A DNA stretch of 43,001 bases from an uncultured Clostridium sp. GTDB taxonomy: Bacteria; Bacillota; Clostridia; Peptostreptococcales; Peptostreptococcaceae. The stretch is from positions 1-43,001 of the forward strand of contig CAMBXR010000021.1 in assembly GCA_945871955.1 (NCBI GenBank), in the 5' to 3' direction. The position numbers and the translations under genes are program-made. Shown piece after piece: positions 8,384-16,794 of the stretch (its first letter is position 1; every line of letters begins with the position of its first letter). The notes beneath the pieces were generated by a model. That model was not told where the DNA came from. It made no database searches and worked only from the letters and a program-made list of their open reading frames with translations.

Positions 8384-8749
8384 CTATCTACGAGATCTCT
8401 TAGTTGGTTTTCCTTTTCTAGTCATACCTTCTTCTACTTTTTTAGCAGGTACTTTTTGACCAGGGAAGAATATTTTTGGATCTTCTTGATTTTTTCTGTA
8501 TATAGTAAATTTAAAACCTATAGCTTGAACAAATTCTGCTCTTAAAGCTTTACATATAGCATTAGCTGTTTCTTTTGCATCAAGTCCAGCAGTTTCTAAT
8601 ATAGTTACTTTAACTATTTCTCTAGAATCTAACATTGCATCTAATTGATCTAAGAAAGCTTCTGTTACACCGTCTTTTCCTATTTGAGTAATAGGCTTAA
8701 GAGTATTAGCTATTGATCTTAAATACGCTCTTTGTCTTCCGTTTAACAT
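8384..8749 (-). CDS. yhbY: YhbY-type CRM-domain ribosome assembly RNA-binding protein
   Basis: Small RNA-binding protein of 121 residues with one CRM domain (about residues 1-97). It is associated with pre-50S particles in bacteria. Typical features are the start LNGRQRAYLRSIANTLKPI, the GKDGVTEAFLDQLDAML helix, REIVKVTILE, and the RNA-contacting IGFKFTIYRKN. A basic tail after residue 100 (KVPAKKVEEGMTRKGKPTKR) extends beyond the minimal domain. GAGGTG precedes the ATG. It lies 25 bases after obgE, a common pairing in Firmicutes that fits a shared role in large-subunit assembly, and ends at a clear terminator. Confidence 0.92.
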   Translation of the reverse strand: MLNGRQRAYLRSIANTLKPITQIGKDGVTEAFLDQLDAMLDSREIVKVTILETAGLDAKETANAICKALRAEFVQAIGFKFTIYRKNQEDPKIFFPGQKVPAKKVEEGMTRKGKPTKRSRR

Positions 8750-8774
8750 ATTTTCACCTCTTTATTATTTAATT

Positions 8775-10052
8775 TTAGTTATAGAATTCAAATTCTATAT
8801 CGTATATTTTAACTGTATCTCCATCTTCAATTCCCATCTCTCTAAGTTTGTCAAATACACCTTGACTTTCCATAGTTTTTTGGAAGAATTGAATAGATTC
8901 CATGTCTTCAAAGTTAACAGAGTACATAATTCTTCTAAGAGATTTACCTGTAACAACATATACTCCATCTTCTATTTCAATTTGTAGACCTTCTTCTTCA
9001 GCATCATCTAATTCTGGTACATATAATTCATCTTCTGATACTAACTCTATTTCTTCTGCATCTTTTAATACTTGAGATACATAAGCTATCACATCATCTA
9101 CACCTTCTCTTGTTGCTGCAGACATTTTAAATACTTTGTATCCTCTTTCTTCTAAAGTAGTTTTAAATTCTTCGTACACAGATTCATCTTCTAATATATC
9201 TATTTTATTAGCTACTACAACTTGTGGTCTTGTAGATAATTTTTCATTGTATAATTTAAGTTCACCATTAATAGCGTCGAAATCTTCTAAAGCATTTCTA
9301 CCTTCTAGTCCAGATATATCTACTATATGTATTAATACTTTAGTTCTTTCTACGTGTCTTAAGAAGTCATGGCCAAGTCCAATACCTTCTGCTGCACCTT
9401 CTATAAGTCCTGGTATATCAGCTAAAACGAAACTATCTCCAAATTTAGTTTGTACCACACCAAGGTTTGGTGTAAGTGTTGTAAAGTGATAGTTAGCTAT
9501 TTTAGGTTTAGCTGCTGTAACAACTGATAAGAAAGTAGATTTACCTACGTTAGGGAATCCTAATAATCCTACATCAGCTATCATTTTAAGCTCTAATATA
9601 ACCCATCTTTCTTCACCATCAGTTCCTGATTTAGCAAAGTTAGGCGCTTGTCTTACTGCATTTGCAAAATGTTGGTTTCCTTTTCCGCCTCTACCACCTC
9701 TTGCAACTACAGCTCTATTTCCTTCATGTTTTAAATCAGCAATTATTTTTCCACTAGCTTCGTCTCTTATGATTGTTCCAGCTGGTACTTTTAAAACTAA
9801 GTCTTCACCATTTTTCCCAGCTTGTCTTTTTTTACTTCCATCTCCACCTGGAGCGGCAACATATTTTCTTTGATATTTAAAGTCCATTAGTGTTCTTAAG
9901 TCATTATCAACTTCAAATATAACACTAGCGCCTCTTCCTCCGTCTCCACCGTCTGGTCCACCTGCAGGAACGTATTTTTCTCTTCTGAATGATACAGCTC
10001 CATTTCCACCATTCCCAGCTTTGACAAATATTCTAGCCTTATCTATAAACAA
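8775..10052 (-). CDS. obgE: Obg family GTPase, large-subunit assembly
   Basis: Essential GTPase of 425 residues that binds the 50S subunit and links ribosome maturation to growth and stress. Domains are in order: glycine-rich Obg fold (1-158; GGPDGGDGGRGASV); G domain with G1 GFPNVGKS at 165-172, DIPG at 212-215 and NKID at 282-285; and a C-terminal OCT domain (about 345-425). The start is a TTG at 10050-10052, chosen because GGAGG sits eight bases before it and FIDKARIFVKAG is the conserved start. It lies downstream of rplU-prp-rpmA with a hairpin between, so it may be partly uncoupled from them. Its 3' neighbour is yhbY. Confidence 0.97.
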   Translation of the reverse strand: MFIDKARIFVKAGNGGNGAVSFRREKYVPAGGPDGGDGGRGASVIFEVDNDLRTLMDFKYQRKYVAAPGGDGSKKRQAGKNGEDLVLKVPAGTIIRDEASGKIIADLKHEGNRAVVARGGRGGKGNQHFANAVRQAPNFAKSGTDGEERWVILELKMIADVGLLGFPNVGKSTFLSVVTAAKPKIANYHFTTLTPNLGVVQTKFGDSFVLADIPGLIEGAAEGIGLGHDFLRHVERTKVLIHIVDISGLEGRNALEDFDAINGELKLYNEKLSTRPQVVVANKIDILEDESVYEEFKTTLEERGYKVFKMSAATREGVDDVIAYVSQVLKDAEEIELVSEDELYVPELDDAEEEGLQIEIEDGVYVVTGKSLRRIMYSVNFEDMESIQFFQKTMESQGVFDKLREMGIEDGDTVKIYDIEFEFYN

Positions 10053-10100
10053 AAGTCACACCTCCTATACAAATTTTGCTTTTTGTGTATTTTCTTGTAG

Positions 10101-10131
10101 TTAAAAAGAAAAGGAGTGTAAATACACTCCT
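10101..10131 (-). terminator. Intrinsic terminator between rpmA and obgE
   Basis: AGGAGTGTA/TACACTCCT stem (10112-10120 with 10123-10131), followed on minus by TTTTCTTTTT. Placed 10 bases after the rpmA stop. It would lower obgE and yhbY expression relative to the ribosomal proteins. Confidence 0.75.
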
Positions 10132-10140
10132 CTCCCTTTA

Positions 10141-10431
10141 TTATTCAGCAACTTGTACTGGATATATACTTACTTTTTTTCTTTTTTTGTCTTTTCTTTC
10201 GAATTTAACAGTACCGTCTATTAATGCGAATAAAGTGTCATCTCCACCTTTACCTACATTAGTTCCTGGATGTATTTTAGTACCTCTTTGTCTTACTATT
10301 ATACTACCAGCAGTAACTAGTTGTCCGTCGTATCTTTTAACACCTAATCTTTTAGCTATAGAATCTCTACCATTTTTAGAAGACCCTACCCCTTTTTTAG
10401 ATGCTAATAATTGTAAGTTCATGTTTAACAT
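10141..10431 (-). CDS. rpmA: 50S ribosomal protein L27 with cleavable N-terminus
   Basis: Large-subunit protein of 96 residues whose N-terminal tail reaches the peptidyl transferase centre. The body ([51 protein letters not shown]) is highly conserved. Like other Firmicute L27s it has an extra leader, MLNMNLQLL, before ASKKG; Prp protease removes such leaders and the uncut form is harmful. Here the residues before the cut are LL rather than the FF known from Staphylococcus. The Prp gene lies 13 bases upstream in the same unit. GGGGGTGA precedes the ATG. Confidence 0.98.
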   Translation of the reverse strand: MLNMNLQLLASKKGVGSSKNGRDSIAKRLGVKRYDGQLVTAGSIIVRQRGTKIHPGTNVGKGGDDTLFALIDGTVKFERKDKKRKKVSIYPVQVAE

Positions 10432-10444
10432 TTGGAGTCACCCC

Positions 10445-10765
10445 CTACTTTTTTAAGATTTTTATATTGTTTCGATAATCCTTTTGGATTGATTTCATTG
10501 TTAATTCAAAATGTTCTAGTAGTAAGTCAGTTTTATCATTTAAACTGTCTTCCTTTATTAAACATTCTATAAAACCTTCTTGACCTATTACAGAATCAAA
10601 TTTTACTTTTGCAAGTGTATCTAGAGAATTGATAATACCAATTGCATTAGATGTCACTGCTGCACATACTATATCTTGTCCTATTGGAGCAAAATCAGCA
10701 TGTCCTTTTATTGTAAAACCTTTACGTCTGAAATCATCTGTATAATGATATTTTATCTTTATCAT
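10445..10765 (-). CDS. prp: Ribosomal-processing cysteine protease Prp
   Basis: YsxB/Prp cysteine protease of 106 residues that removes the leader of L27 before ribosome assembly. The catalytic pair is visible at the family positions: His22 in KGHADFAP and Cys34 in QDIVCAAVTS. It is encoded between rplU and rpmA, the order that couples protease with substrate. The start ATG is at 10763-10765, 15 bases after rplU. The C-terminal lysine-rich end (NNIKILKK) is usual. Assignment is firm from motif plus position. Confidence 0.95.
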   Translation of the reverse strand: MIKIKYHYTDDFRRKGFTIKGHADFAPIGQDIVCAAVTSNAIGIINSLDTLAKVKFDSVIGQEGFIECLIKEDSLNDKTDLLLEHFELTMKSIQKDYRNNIKILKK

Positions 10766-10780
10766 TGTTCTTTCCTAAAA

Positions 10781-11095
10781 TTAAGCGTTTATTTTTTCAA
10801 CAACTATTTTAGTGAAAGGTTGACGATGTCCTTGTTTTCTTCTGTAGTCTTTTTTAGCTTTGTATTTGTATACAATAACTTTTTTAGCTTTTCCTTGCTC
10901 TACTACTTTAGCAGTAACAGAAGCACCTTCTACAACTGGAGCACCAACAACTAATTCTCCTTCTGCATTAGTACAAGCTAATACTTCGTTTAAAGTAACA
11001 ACATCACCAGCTTGTGCGTCTAACTTTTCTACGAATAATACATCACCTTCAGCAACTTTGTATTGCTTTCCACCTGTTTTAACTATAGCGTACAT
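10781..11095 (-). CDS. rplU: 50S ribosomal protein L21
   Basis: Large-subunit protein of 104 residues that binds 23S rRNA domain I/II near L20. Family features: the start [14 protein letters not shown], the GDVLFVEKL strand and the basic C-terminal [19 protein letters not shown]. The start has GAGGAGGTG upstream within the L21 leader RNA. It heads rplU-prp-rpmA and has a dedicated promoter abutting the stop codon of rng. Autogenous control through the leader is likely by analogy to other ribosomal protein leaders. Confidence 0.98.
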   Translation of the reverse strand: MYAIVKTGGKQYKVAEGDVLFVEKLDAQAGDVVTLNEVLACTNAEGELVVGAPVVEGASVTAKVVEQGKAKKVIVYKYKAKKDYRRKQGHRQPFTKIVVEKINA

Positions 11096-11178
11096 TAAAA
11101 TACACCTCCTCGGTCTTAGAACTCGCCATCAAGGCACTTTCAAAGAAAGATTTTCGCCTTTTCTGTGCGGCATTACAG
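11096..11178 (-). promoter_or_regulatory. L21 ribosomal-protein leader RNA
   Basis: The minus-strand leader between the promoter and rplU holds GCCGCACAGAAAAGGCG, then AAGTGCCTTGATGGCG and TTCTAAGACCGAGGAGGTG. This matches my memory of the L21 leader motif common in Firmicutes, with short paired elements GCCG/CGGC-like and GGCG/CGCC-like around a conserved loop. The last segment contains the rplU ribosome binding site, which suggests translational control by L21. Recognition is from memory of the motif, not a covariance search. Confidence 0.8.
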
Positions 11179-11184
11179 TTATAA

Positions 11185-11213
11185 ATAATACTACTTTTTC
11201 AACAAAATGTCAA
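11185..11213 (-). promoter_or_regulatory. Promoter of rplU-prp-rpmA
   Basis: Minus-strand TTGACA (plus 11208-11213), 17 bases, TATTAT (plus 11185-11190). The -35 box directly abuts the TAG stop codon of rng at 11214-11216, so no intergenic base separates the upstream gene from this promoter. Confidence 0.85.
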
Positions 11214-12617
11214 CTAGCTTATAAAAATTATTTTATATTTTTCATAAGATATTTCTTTATTCTCTGCTAGCGATATATTGATCTTGTATTTCTTATTTAT
11301 TTTATTAATTAAGTCAATGTAATTAGCTTTAATTTTGCTAAGTACTAAGGGGTTAAATTCAACCGTAATATGATTATAACATGTATGAGATTTTATTCTA
11401 CTGATTTCTTTTTCCAAATCATCCATTATATAGTTTAATGATTTTGTAAAAGAGTTTCCATCACATGTACTACAATTTTCTAAATAATATTCTTCTATGG
11501 AGTTTTTTTCTCTTCTTCTGGCTACTTCCACAAGATTTAATCTTGTAAATCCTAGCACTTCAGATTTTCTTTTATCTTTTTGAAGTTCTCCTCTAAGGTC
11601 TTTTAAGATACTCTCTTTATTATTTTTTTTAGTCATATCGATAAAATCAATTATAATTATTCCACCAATATCTCTAAGTCTTAATTGTCGTGCAATTTCT
11701 ATACATGCTTCTTTATTAGTTTTATAGACAGTATCTTCTCTGTTAGAATTTCCAGTAAACTTACCTGTATTAACATCTATTACAGTTAAAGCCTCTGTTC
11801 TATCTATAATTAAATATCCACCACTTTTTAGCCATACCTTCTTGTTTAATGCTTTATTTATTTGACTTTGAACTTTATATAAATCAAATATATCCTGATT
11901 TTCTATTAATTTTAGTTTACTCAAGTAGTCTTTATTAATACTTTTTAAAATACTTTTTATTTCTTCATACTTTTCTTTATCATTAACTACTACTTCATCT
12001 ACTTCTTCATTAATATTATCTTTTACATATTTTGAAGATGCATCTAATTCTTTGTATAATAACTTAGGCCCCATGCCCAACTTAAATTCTTTGCAAATAG
12101 AATTATATCTTTCCTTTAATTGAAGAAAATCTTCTTCTAAATCTTCTTTACTACATCCATTTGCTTCAGTTCTAATTATAATTCCACAATCTTCTTCTAC
12201 AAAGGATTTAACTAAATTTTTAAGTCTAAATCTCTCTTTTTCATCTTGCAATCTATTAGATATAGTTATTCTATCATTTGATGGAATATATACTAAATAA
12301 CGACCAGAAAGACTAACTTCTAAACTTAATTTAGGCCCTTTAGTTCCCACTGCTTCCTTGTTAATCTGAACCATTATATCCATTCCGGATTTTATATTGA
12401 AATCTTTTTTTAGAGGAAGATAAGCTAATTTTTCCATGCCTATATCTACAAAGCAGGCCTCTAGGCCTGCTTTGACATTTTTAACTATTCCTCTATATAT
12501 GTTGGATACTATTTTTGTATTTTCATTTTCTTCTATTAATAATTCTACAAGTTTATCATCTTCAACTATGGCAGTTTTTTCAGATGATACCAAAGTTTCT
12601 ATTATTATTTTTTTCAT
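11214..12617 (-). CDS. rng: Ribonuclease G/E family endoribonuclease
   Basis: RNase E/G endonuclease of 467 residues, close to RNase G in length and lacking the long RNase E scaffold tail. It cleaves single-stranded A/U-rich RNA in mRNA decay and rRNA processing. An N-terminal S1-like domain (NIYRGIVKNVKAGLEACFVDIG, near 39-60, and a second part to about 105) precedes the 5'-sensor region. Catalytic aspartates are Asp281 in VIDVNTG and Asp324 in IIIDFIDM. The zinc-link CxxC is Cys382/Cys385 (NCSTC). It follows the radical SAM pair in a minus-strand run and ends directly against the rplU promoter. Confidence 0.95.
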   Translation of the reverse strand: MKKIIIETLVSSEKTAIVEDDKLVELLIEENENTKIVSNIYRGIVKNVKAGLEACFVDIGMEKLAYLPLKKDFNIKSGMDIMVQINKEAVGTKGPKLSLEVSLSGRYLVYIPSNDRITISNRLQDEKERFRLKNLVKSFVEEDCGIIIRTEANGCSKEDLEEDFLQLKERYNSICKEFKLGMGPKLLYKELDASSKYVKDNINEEVDEVVVNDKEKYEEIKSILKSINKDYLSKLKLIENQDIFDLYKVQSQINKALNKKVWLKSGGYLIIDRTEALTVIDVNTGKFTGNSNREDTVYKTNKEACIEIARQLRLRDIGGIIIIDFIDMTKKNNKESILKDLRGELQKDKRKSEVLGFTRLNLVEVARRREKNSIEEYYLENCSTCDGNSFTKSLNYIMDDLEKEISRIKSHTCYNHITVEFNPLVLSKIKANYIDLINKINKKYKINISLAENKEISYEKYKIIFIS

Positions 12618-12662
12618 ACGATCCTCTTTATATATTTAATAGTTACTTATATTTAATTAAGC

Positions 12663-13370
12663 TTACAGAGGAGTAACTAATTCTCCATCTTTCATAGTAT
12701 ATAAATCTCTTCTTATAGTTTCTACTTCTCTTTGATCCATTTCAATATCTAATATTTCAAGTAACATTGGTATTAATATATTTATATTTAAGTTACCTTT
12801 AGATCCAGTTGCTATTATAGCTTCAAAAGTAGCTCTTTCATCATCTAAACTTACTAAGTCAAAAGTTTTTATTAATGGTCTTATATCATTTTCCACTAAT
12901 TTACCTTTTTTATTTTTCTTAGTTATCATTATTGATTCTCTTTTTATAAAATCTAATACTCTTGATTTAACTAATTCTTTGCTTAAAGGTTTTGGTAAAT
13001 CTATATTAAATAAATATTCTCCATAAACTATTTCTGATGATAAAGTTGGAGTTGATGAAGATATTTCTTTTGCTTTTATAAACTCTACTCCTTTTGGAAG
13101 TTCTTCATTTATTCTTCTTAAGAATTCTTCTACAGTTATATCATCTTCTATTTCTATATCAACATATTCTCCTTGACTTTCAACTCCTAAAGCTAAGGCA
13201 TTACCATAACTCATTTTTGGATGAGGATTAAATCCTTGAGAATAAGATAAATTTATTTCAGCTCTTCTAAAAGCTCTTTGTAAAAGTCTTTGTAAGTCAA
13301 GGTGAGATATGAATATCATATCATCTTCTTTTTTATATTTAGCTCTAATTATTTTACTCATAACTAGCAT
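12663..13370 (-). CDS. TIGR03936-type radical-SAM-linked protein (DUF2344)
   Basis: Protein of 235 residues that in Clostridia and relatives regularly follows a B12-domain radical SAM gene. Family signatures are the start RAKYKKEDDMIFISHLDL and the SYSQGFNPHPKMSYGNALALG block (read here as SQGFNPHPKMSYG). Biochemical function is not established. Its frame overlaps the end of the radical SAM gene by seven bases, so the two are translationally coupled. Two starts are possible: ATG at 13370 with AGGA eight bases before, or ATG at 13361 giving MSKIIRAKYK, closer to family starts. I keep the first with reserve. A role in RNA modification or ribosome biology is only suggested by the rng/rplU neighbours. 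Confidence 0.88.
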   Translation of the reverse strand: MLVMSKIIRAKYKKEDDMIFISHLDLQRLLQRAFRRAEINLSYSQGFNPHPKMSYGNALALGVESQGEYVDIEIEDDITVEEFLRRINEELPKGVEFIKAKEISSSTPTLSSEIVYGEYLFNIDLPKPLSKELVKSRVLDFIKRESIMITKKNKKGKLVENDIRPLIKTFDLVSLDDERATFEAIIATGSKGNLNINILIPMLLEILDIEMDQREVETIRRDLYTMKDGELVTPL

Positions 13371-15208
13371 AGCCCCCTTCCTAAATCAGTTGAGTTGATT
13401 CCACAACCATTACATCTATGTCTACAATCTGGAGTTATAGCATCTTCTTTTGCTTTATTATTTTCTCTTATTAAGAATTTCTTAGTTACACCTACATCTA
13501 TATGATCCCAAGCAAATACTTCATCATAGCTTCTTTCTCTATGAGCATACCAGCTTATATCTAAGTTATTTTTCTCCATAGCTTCAGTCCATATATCTAA
13601 GTTAAAGTATTCTGACCATCCATCAAATTTAGCTCCAGCTTTGAAAGCATCATAGATAACTTTACCTATTCTTCTATCTCCTCTAGATATAACAGCTTCC
13701 ATTAAACTAGTTTTTGAATCATGGTAGTTGTATCTTATATCTCTATTTTTTAGAGCTTTAACTAAGTATTGTTGTTTTTCTCTTACTACATCTTGAGTAT
13801 CTTGTGGATGCCATTGGAATGGAGTAAATGGTTTAGGTACAAATGTTGATGTACTTACTGTTACAGAGAATTTTCTAGATAATTTTCCACCGTGTACTTG
13901 TCTATAAGTATCTATAACATTGTAAGCTAAGTCTCTTATTCCGTCTAAATCTTCATATCTTTCAGTAGGAAGCCCTATCATGAAGTATAGTTTTACACTA
14001 TGCCATCCCATTTCAAATGCTTTTGTTGTAGCATTTTTTAAATCTTCTTCACTTACACCTTTATTTATAACGTCTCTCATTCTTTGACTTCCTGCTTCTG
14101 GAGCAAAAGTAAGTCCTGATTTTCTAACTTGTTGTATTTTTTCCGCTATTTCCATAGTAAAGTTATCAAGTCTAAGTGAAGGTAGTGATATACCTATGTT
14201 TTTGCTTGCATATTCTTCTATTAAAACATCTGTAAGTTCACTTAATTTAGAGTAATCACTAGTTGAAAGTGATGATAGAGATATTTCATCATATCCAGTA
14301 CTTTTTATTAATTTATCTAAAGATGCTTTTAAAGTTTCTATACTTTTTTCTCTTATTGGTCTGTAAATCATACCTGCTTGGCAGAATCTACATCCTCTAG
14401 TACATCCTCTGAATAATTCTAAAACTACTCTTTCGTGAACAGTTTCTATATATGGTACTATTAAAGCTTCTGGGTAAGGAACTTCATCCATATTTTTTAT
14501 TATTCTTTTTCTTGGATGAGCAGGTACTCCTTCTCTATTTGGAACAGTTTCTTTTACTGTTTTATCTTCGTTGTATGTAACATCATAGAAACTAGGTATA
14601 TAAACCCCTTCTATTTTTGAGATTCTCATTAAGAAATCTTCTCTAGTTGTTTTATTTTTCTTCCACTCTTTGTATTCGTTTAATACTTCTAAGTTAACTT
14701 CTTCACCTTCACCAAGGATTACTATATCTACAAAATCTGCTAAAGGCTCTGAATTGTAAGCACAAGGTCCTCCAACCATTACAAATGGATCATCTAACTT
14801 TCTATCTTTTGCAAGTATTTCTATATTACCTAAATCTAATATGTTTAATATATTAGTATAAGAAAGTTCATATTGAAGAGTAAATGTAACAAAATCAAAG
14901 TTTGTTATTGGTTCTCTTGATTCTAATGCAAACAGAGGTATATTCTTTTCTCTTAAAATTTCCTCCATATCAATTGCCGGAGAATAAACTCTTTCACAGT
15001 AAACATTTTCGTCACTGTTTAAAACTCTGTATAATATTTGACTTCCTAAGTGACTCATTCCCACTTCATATAAGTCAGGGAAACATTGAGCATATCTTAT
15101 TAAATCTTTATTACTAGTATCTTTATGTATTGAATTTACTTCGTTACCTAAATATCTAGCTGGCTTTTCTACTTTTTTTAAAATTTTTCTAAATTCTGCT
15201 TTATCCAT
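13364..15208 (-). CDS. TIGR03960-type B12-binding-domain radical SAM protein
   Basis: Radical SAM enzyme of 614 residues with an N-terminal Rossmann-like cobalamin-binding-type domain (about 35-165: RYAQCFPDLYEVGMSHLG, VMVGGPCAYNSEP, ILGEGEE). The SAM [4Fe-4S] motif Cx3Cx2C is at Cys269, Cys273 and Cys276 (FRGCTRGCRFCQAG). A TIM-barrel segment with SLSSLSTSDYSKL, FAPEAGSQRMRDVINKG and LYFMIGLPTER follows. A second cysteine cluster ends the protein (PDCRHRCNGCG...GLC). Substrate unknown. It heads the run to the DUF2344 gene and rng, and has its own promoter at 15256-15284. The long divergent region to fprA lies upstream. Confidence 0.9.
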   Translation of the reverse strand: MDKAEFRKILKKVEKPARYLGNEVNSIHKDTSNKDLIRYAQCFPDLYEVGMSHLGSQILYRVLNSDENVYCERVYSPAIDMEEILREKNIPLFALESREPITNFDFVTFTLQYELSYTNILNILDLGNIEILAKDRKLDDPFVMVGGPCAYNSEPLADFVDIVILGEGEEVNLEVLNEYKEWKKNKTTREDFLMRISKIEGVYIPSFYDVTYNEDKTVKETVPNREGVPAHPRKRIIKNMDEVPYPEALIVPYIETVHERVVLELFRGCTRGCRFCQAGMIYRPIREKSIETLKASLDKLIKSTGYDEISLSSLSTSDYSKLSELTDVLIEEYASKNIGISLPSLRLDNFTMEIAEKIQQVRKSGLTFAPEAGSQRMRDVINKGVSEEDLKNATTKAFEMGWHSVKLYFMIGLPTERYEDLDGIRDLAYNVIDTYRQVHGGKLSRKFSVTVSTSTFVPKPFTPFQWHPQDTQDVVREKQQYLVKALKNRDIRYNYHDSKTSLMEAVISRGDRRIGKVIYDAFKAGAKFDGWSEYFNLDIWTEAMEKNNLDISWYAHRERSYDEVFAWDHIDVGVTKKFLIRENNKAKEDAITPDCRHRCNGCGINSTDLGRGLC

Positions 15209-15255
15209 CTAATATTGAAACCTCCGATAAACTAATTATAATTCACATAAATTTT

Positions 15256-15284
15256 ATTATACACCATAAAATATTTGGTATCAA
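15256..15284 (-). promoter_or_regulatory. Promoter of the radical SAM-DUF2344-rng unit
   Basis: Minus-strand TTGATA (plus 15279-15284), 17 bases, TATAAT (plus 15256-15261). The RNA would start near 15249, 40 bases before the radical SAM ATG. Confidence 0.75.
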
Positions 15285-15546
15285 AATTTTTTAGATTTTT
15301 AACTTATAATTCTTTTAATACTTATATTATCGCTTTATTATTCGTCATTATACTTTTTAAAAATTACTTTACTTATATAAATTTCATTATTGTAGTATTA
15401 TTAACTTAATTCAGTTTTTTAATAATTTTTGAGTAAAAAATACAAATAACTAAAATAATAAGTTTAACAATATTTTTAGTTTATTTCCAAATCACATTGG
15501 GTATATATAATTTGTGTTATGATTTTTTATATTTAGGAGGTTTATA
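15285..15546. other. AT-rich divergent region between the radical SAM gene and fprA
   Basis: The 338-base gap between the two genes has the minus promoter at its left. To the right, no ORF with a ribosome binding site was seen. A TATAAT near 15508-15513 and a TATGAT about 13 bases later are candidate -10 boxes for fprA, but neither has a good -35 box at the right distance. The fprA site AGGAGGT is at 15536-15542. I see no clear operator here. Confidence 0.4.
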
Positions 15547-16740
15547 ATGAGCAGTGTTTTTGAAATTAAACCAGGTATATTCTACACTGGTGTAGTAGAT
15601 AAAGATTTAAAAATATTTGACATTATAATGGAAACAAAATACGGTACAACATACAATTCTTACTTAATAAAAGATGAGAAAGTTGTTTTATTTGATACTG
15701 TAAAGGATTGTTTTAAAGATGAATTTTTAAGTAATTTAGAAGAACTAGTGGATATTAAAGATATCGATTATGTAGTTGTTCATCATACTGAGCCAGATCA
15801 TGCTGGTTGTTTAAAATATATATTAGATATCAATCCAGATGTTGAAGTAATATGTACTAATGCAGCTAAATTATATTTAGGTGATCAGGTTAACAGACAG
15901 TTCAAATGTACAACTGTTAAAACTGGTGATAAATTAAACATAGGAAAAAGAACTCTTGAATTTGTACAAGCTCCTTTCTTACACTGGGCAGATACAATGT
16001 TTACTTATGTTCCAGAAGACAAAGTTTTATTAACTTGTGATGCTTTTGGATGTCATTATTCAAAATATGATTGCAAAGCTATAGATGATGAAGGTTATTT
16101 AGATTCAGCAAAATTATACTATGATTGTATAGTTAAACCTTATGCAAAATATGTATTAGATGCAGTTAATAAAGTTGTAGAGTTAGGATTAGATTTCGAT
16201 ACTATATTAACTTCTCATGGTCCAATATTATCTGAAAGACCTATGGAACAAGTAGGAAGATATGTAGAGTGGTCAAAAGAAGCTTTAGAAGAAACTAACA
16301 AAGGTGAAATGGCCATCTTCTACTTATCAGCATACACTAATACTTTCGATATGGCTAAGAAAATACAACAAGGTGCTCTATCTCAAGATGTTAAAGTTAA
16401 ATTATATGACTTAGAAAAATTATCATTTGAAGAAATGCACAAAGCTGTTTTAAATGCTAAAGTAGTTTTAGTAGGTTCTCCTACAATAAATAAAACTATG
16501 GTTAAACCAATGTGGGATTTATTCTCATCAATAGATCCAATGGCTAACAAAGGTACTATAGCCGGAGTATTTGGTTCTTATGGATGGAGTGGAGAAGGTA
16601 TATCTATGGCTGAAAACTTATTTAAATCTATGTCATTTAAAGTACCTCAACCAGCTCTTAAAAAGAAATTCTTCCCAAGTAATGATACATTCAAAGAATG
16701 TTTCGATTATGGTGTAGAGTTTGCACAATACCTTAAATAA
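15547..16740 (+). CDS. fprA: FprA-type flavodiiron protein (O2/NO reductase)
   Basis: A-type flavoprotein of 397 residues. In anaerobes flavodiiron proteins reduce O2 to water or NO to N2O in the cytosol, protecting oxygen-sensitive enzymes. The N-terminal metallo-beta-lactamase-like domain has HxExDH at residues 80-85 (HHTEPDHAG) with further ligands in FLHWADTMF, CDAFGCHY and LTSHGPI. The C-terminal flavodoxin domain (about 255-397) has the FMN phosphate loop in FYLSAYTNTFDMAKKI and the VFGSYGWSGEG loop. No rubredoxin domain is fused, so a separate electron donor is expected. AGGAGGT precedes the ATG. It is a single plus-strand gene ending in a shared terminator with mgsA. Confidence 0.95.
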   Translation: MSSVFEIKPGIFYTGVVDKDLKIFDIIMETKYGTTYNSYLIKDEKVVLFDTVKDCFKDEFLSNLEELVDIKDIDYVVVHHTEPDHAGCLKYILDINPDVEVICTNAAKLYLGDQVNRQFKCTTVKTGDKLNIGKRTLEFVQAPFLHWADTMFTYVPEDKVLLTCDAFGCHYSKYDCKAIDDEGYLDSAKLYYDCIVKPYAKYVLDAVNKVVELGLDFDTILTSHGPILSERPMEQVGRYVEWSKEALEETNKGEMAIFYLSAYTNTFDMAKKIQQGALSQDVKVKLYDLEKLSFEEMHKAVLNAKVVLVGSPTINKTMVKPMWDLFSSIDPMANKGTIAGVFGSYGWSGEGISMAENLFKSMSFKVPQPALKKKFFPSNDTFKECFDYGVEFAQYLK

Positions 16741-16745
16741 ATAAA

Positions 16746-16790
16746 AAAAGGTTAATGTTGAAGATTTATTCTTCATAACATTAACCTTTT
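16746..16790. terminator. Bidirectional terminator between fprA and mgsA
   Basis: AAAAGGTTAATGTT (16746-16759) pairs with AACATTAACCTTTT (16777-16790). An inner GAAG/CTTC stem caps the hairpin, with A and T runs on both outer sides. It ends fprA on plus and the long maf-to-mgsA unit on minus. Confidence 0.88.
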
Positions 16791-16794
16791 ATTT

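Noticed and set aside
8259-8459. Plus-strand 66-codon frame over the potD promoter and yhbY end
   Set aside because: It crosses a promoter and a terminator and has no ribosome binding site, so it is a chance frame.
10860-11270. Plus-strand 136-codon frame antisense to rplU and its leader
   Set aside because: It overlaps rplU, the L21 leader and the rng end, all well supported on minus, and its start has no ribosome binding site.
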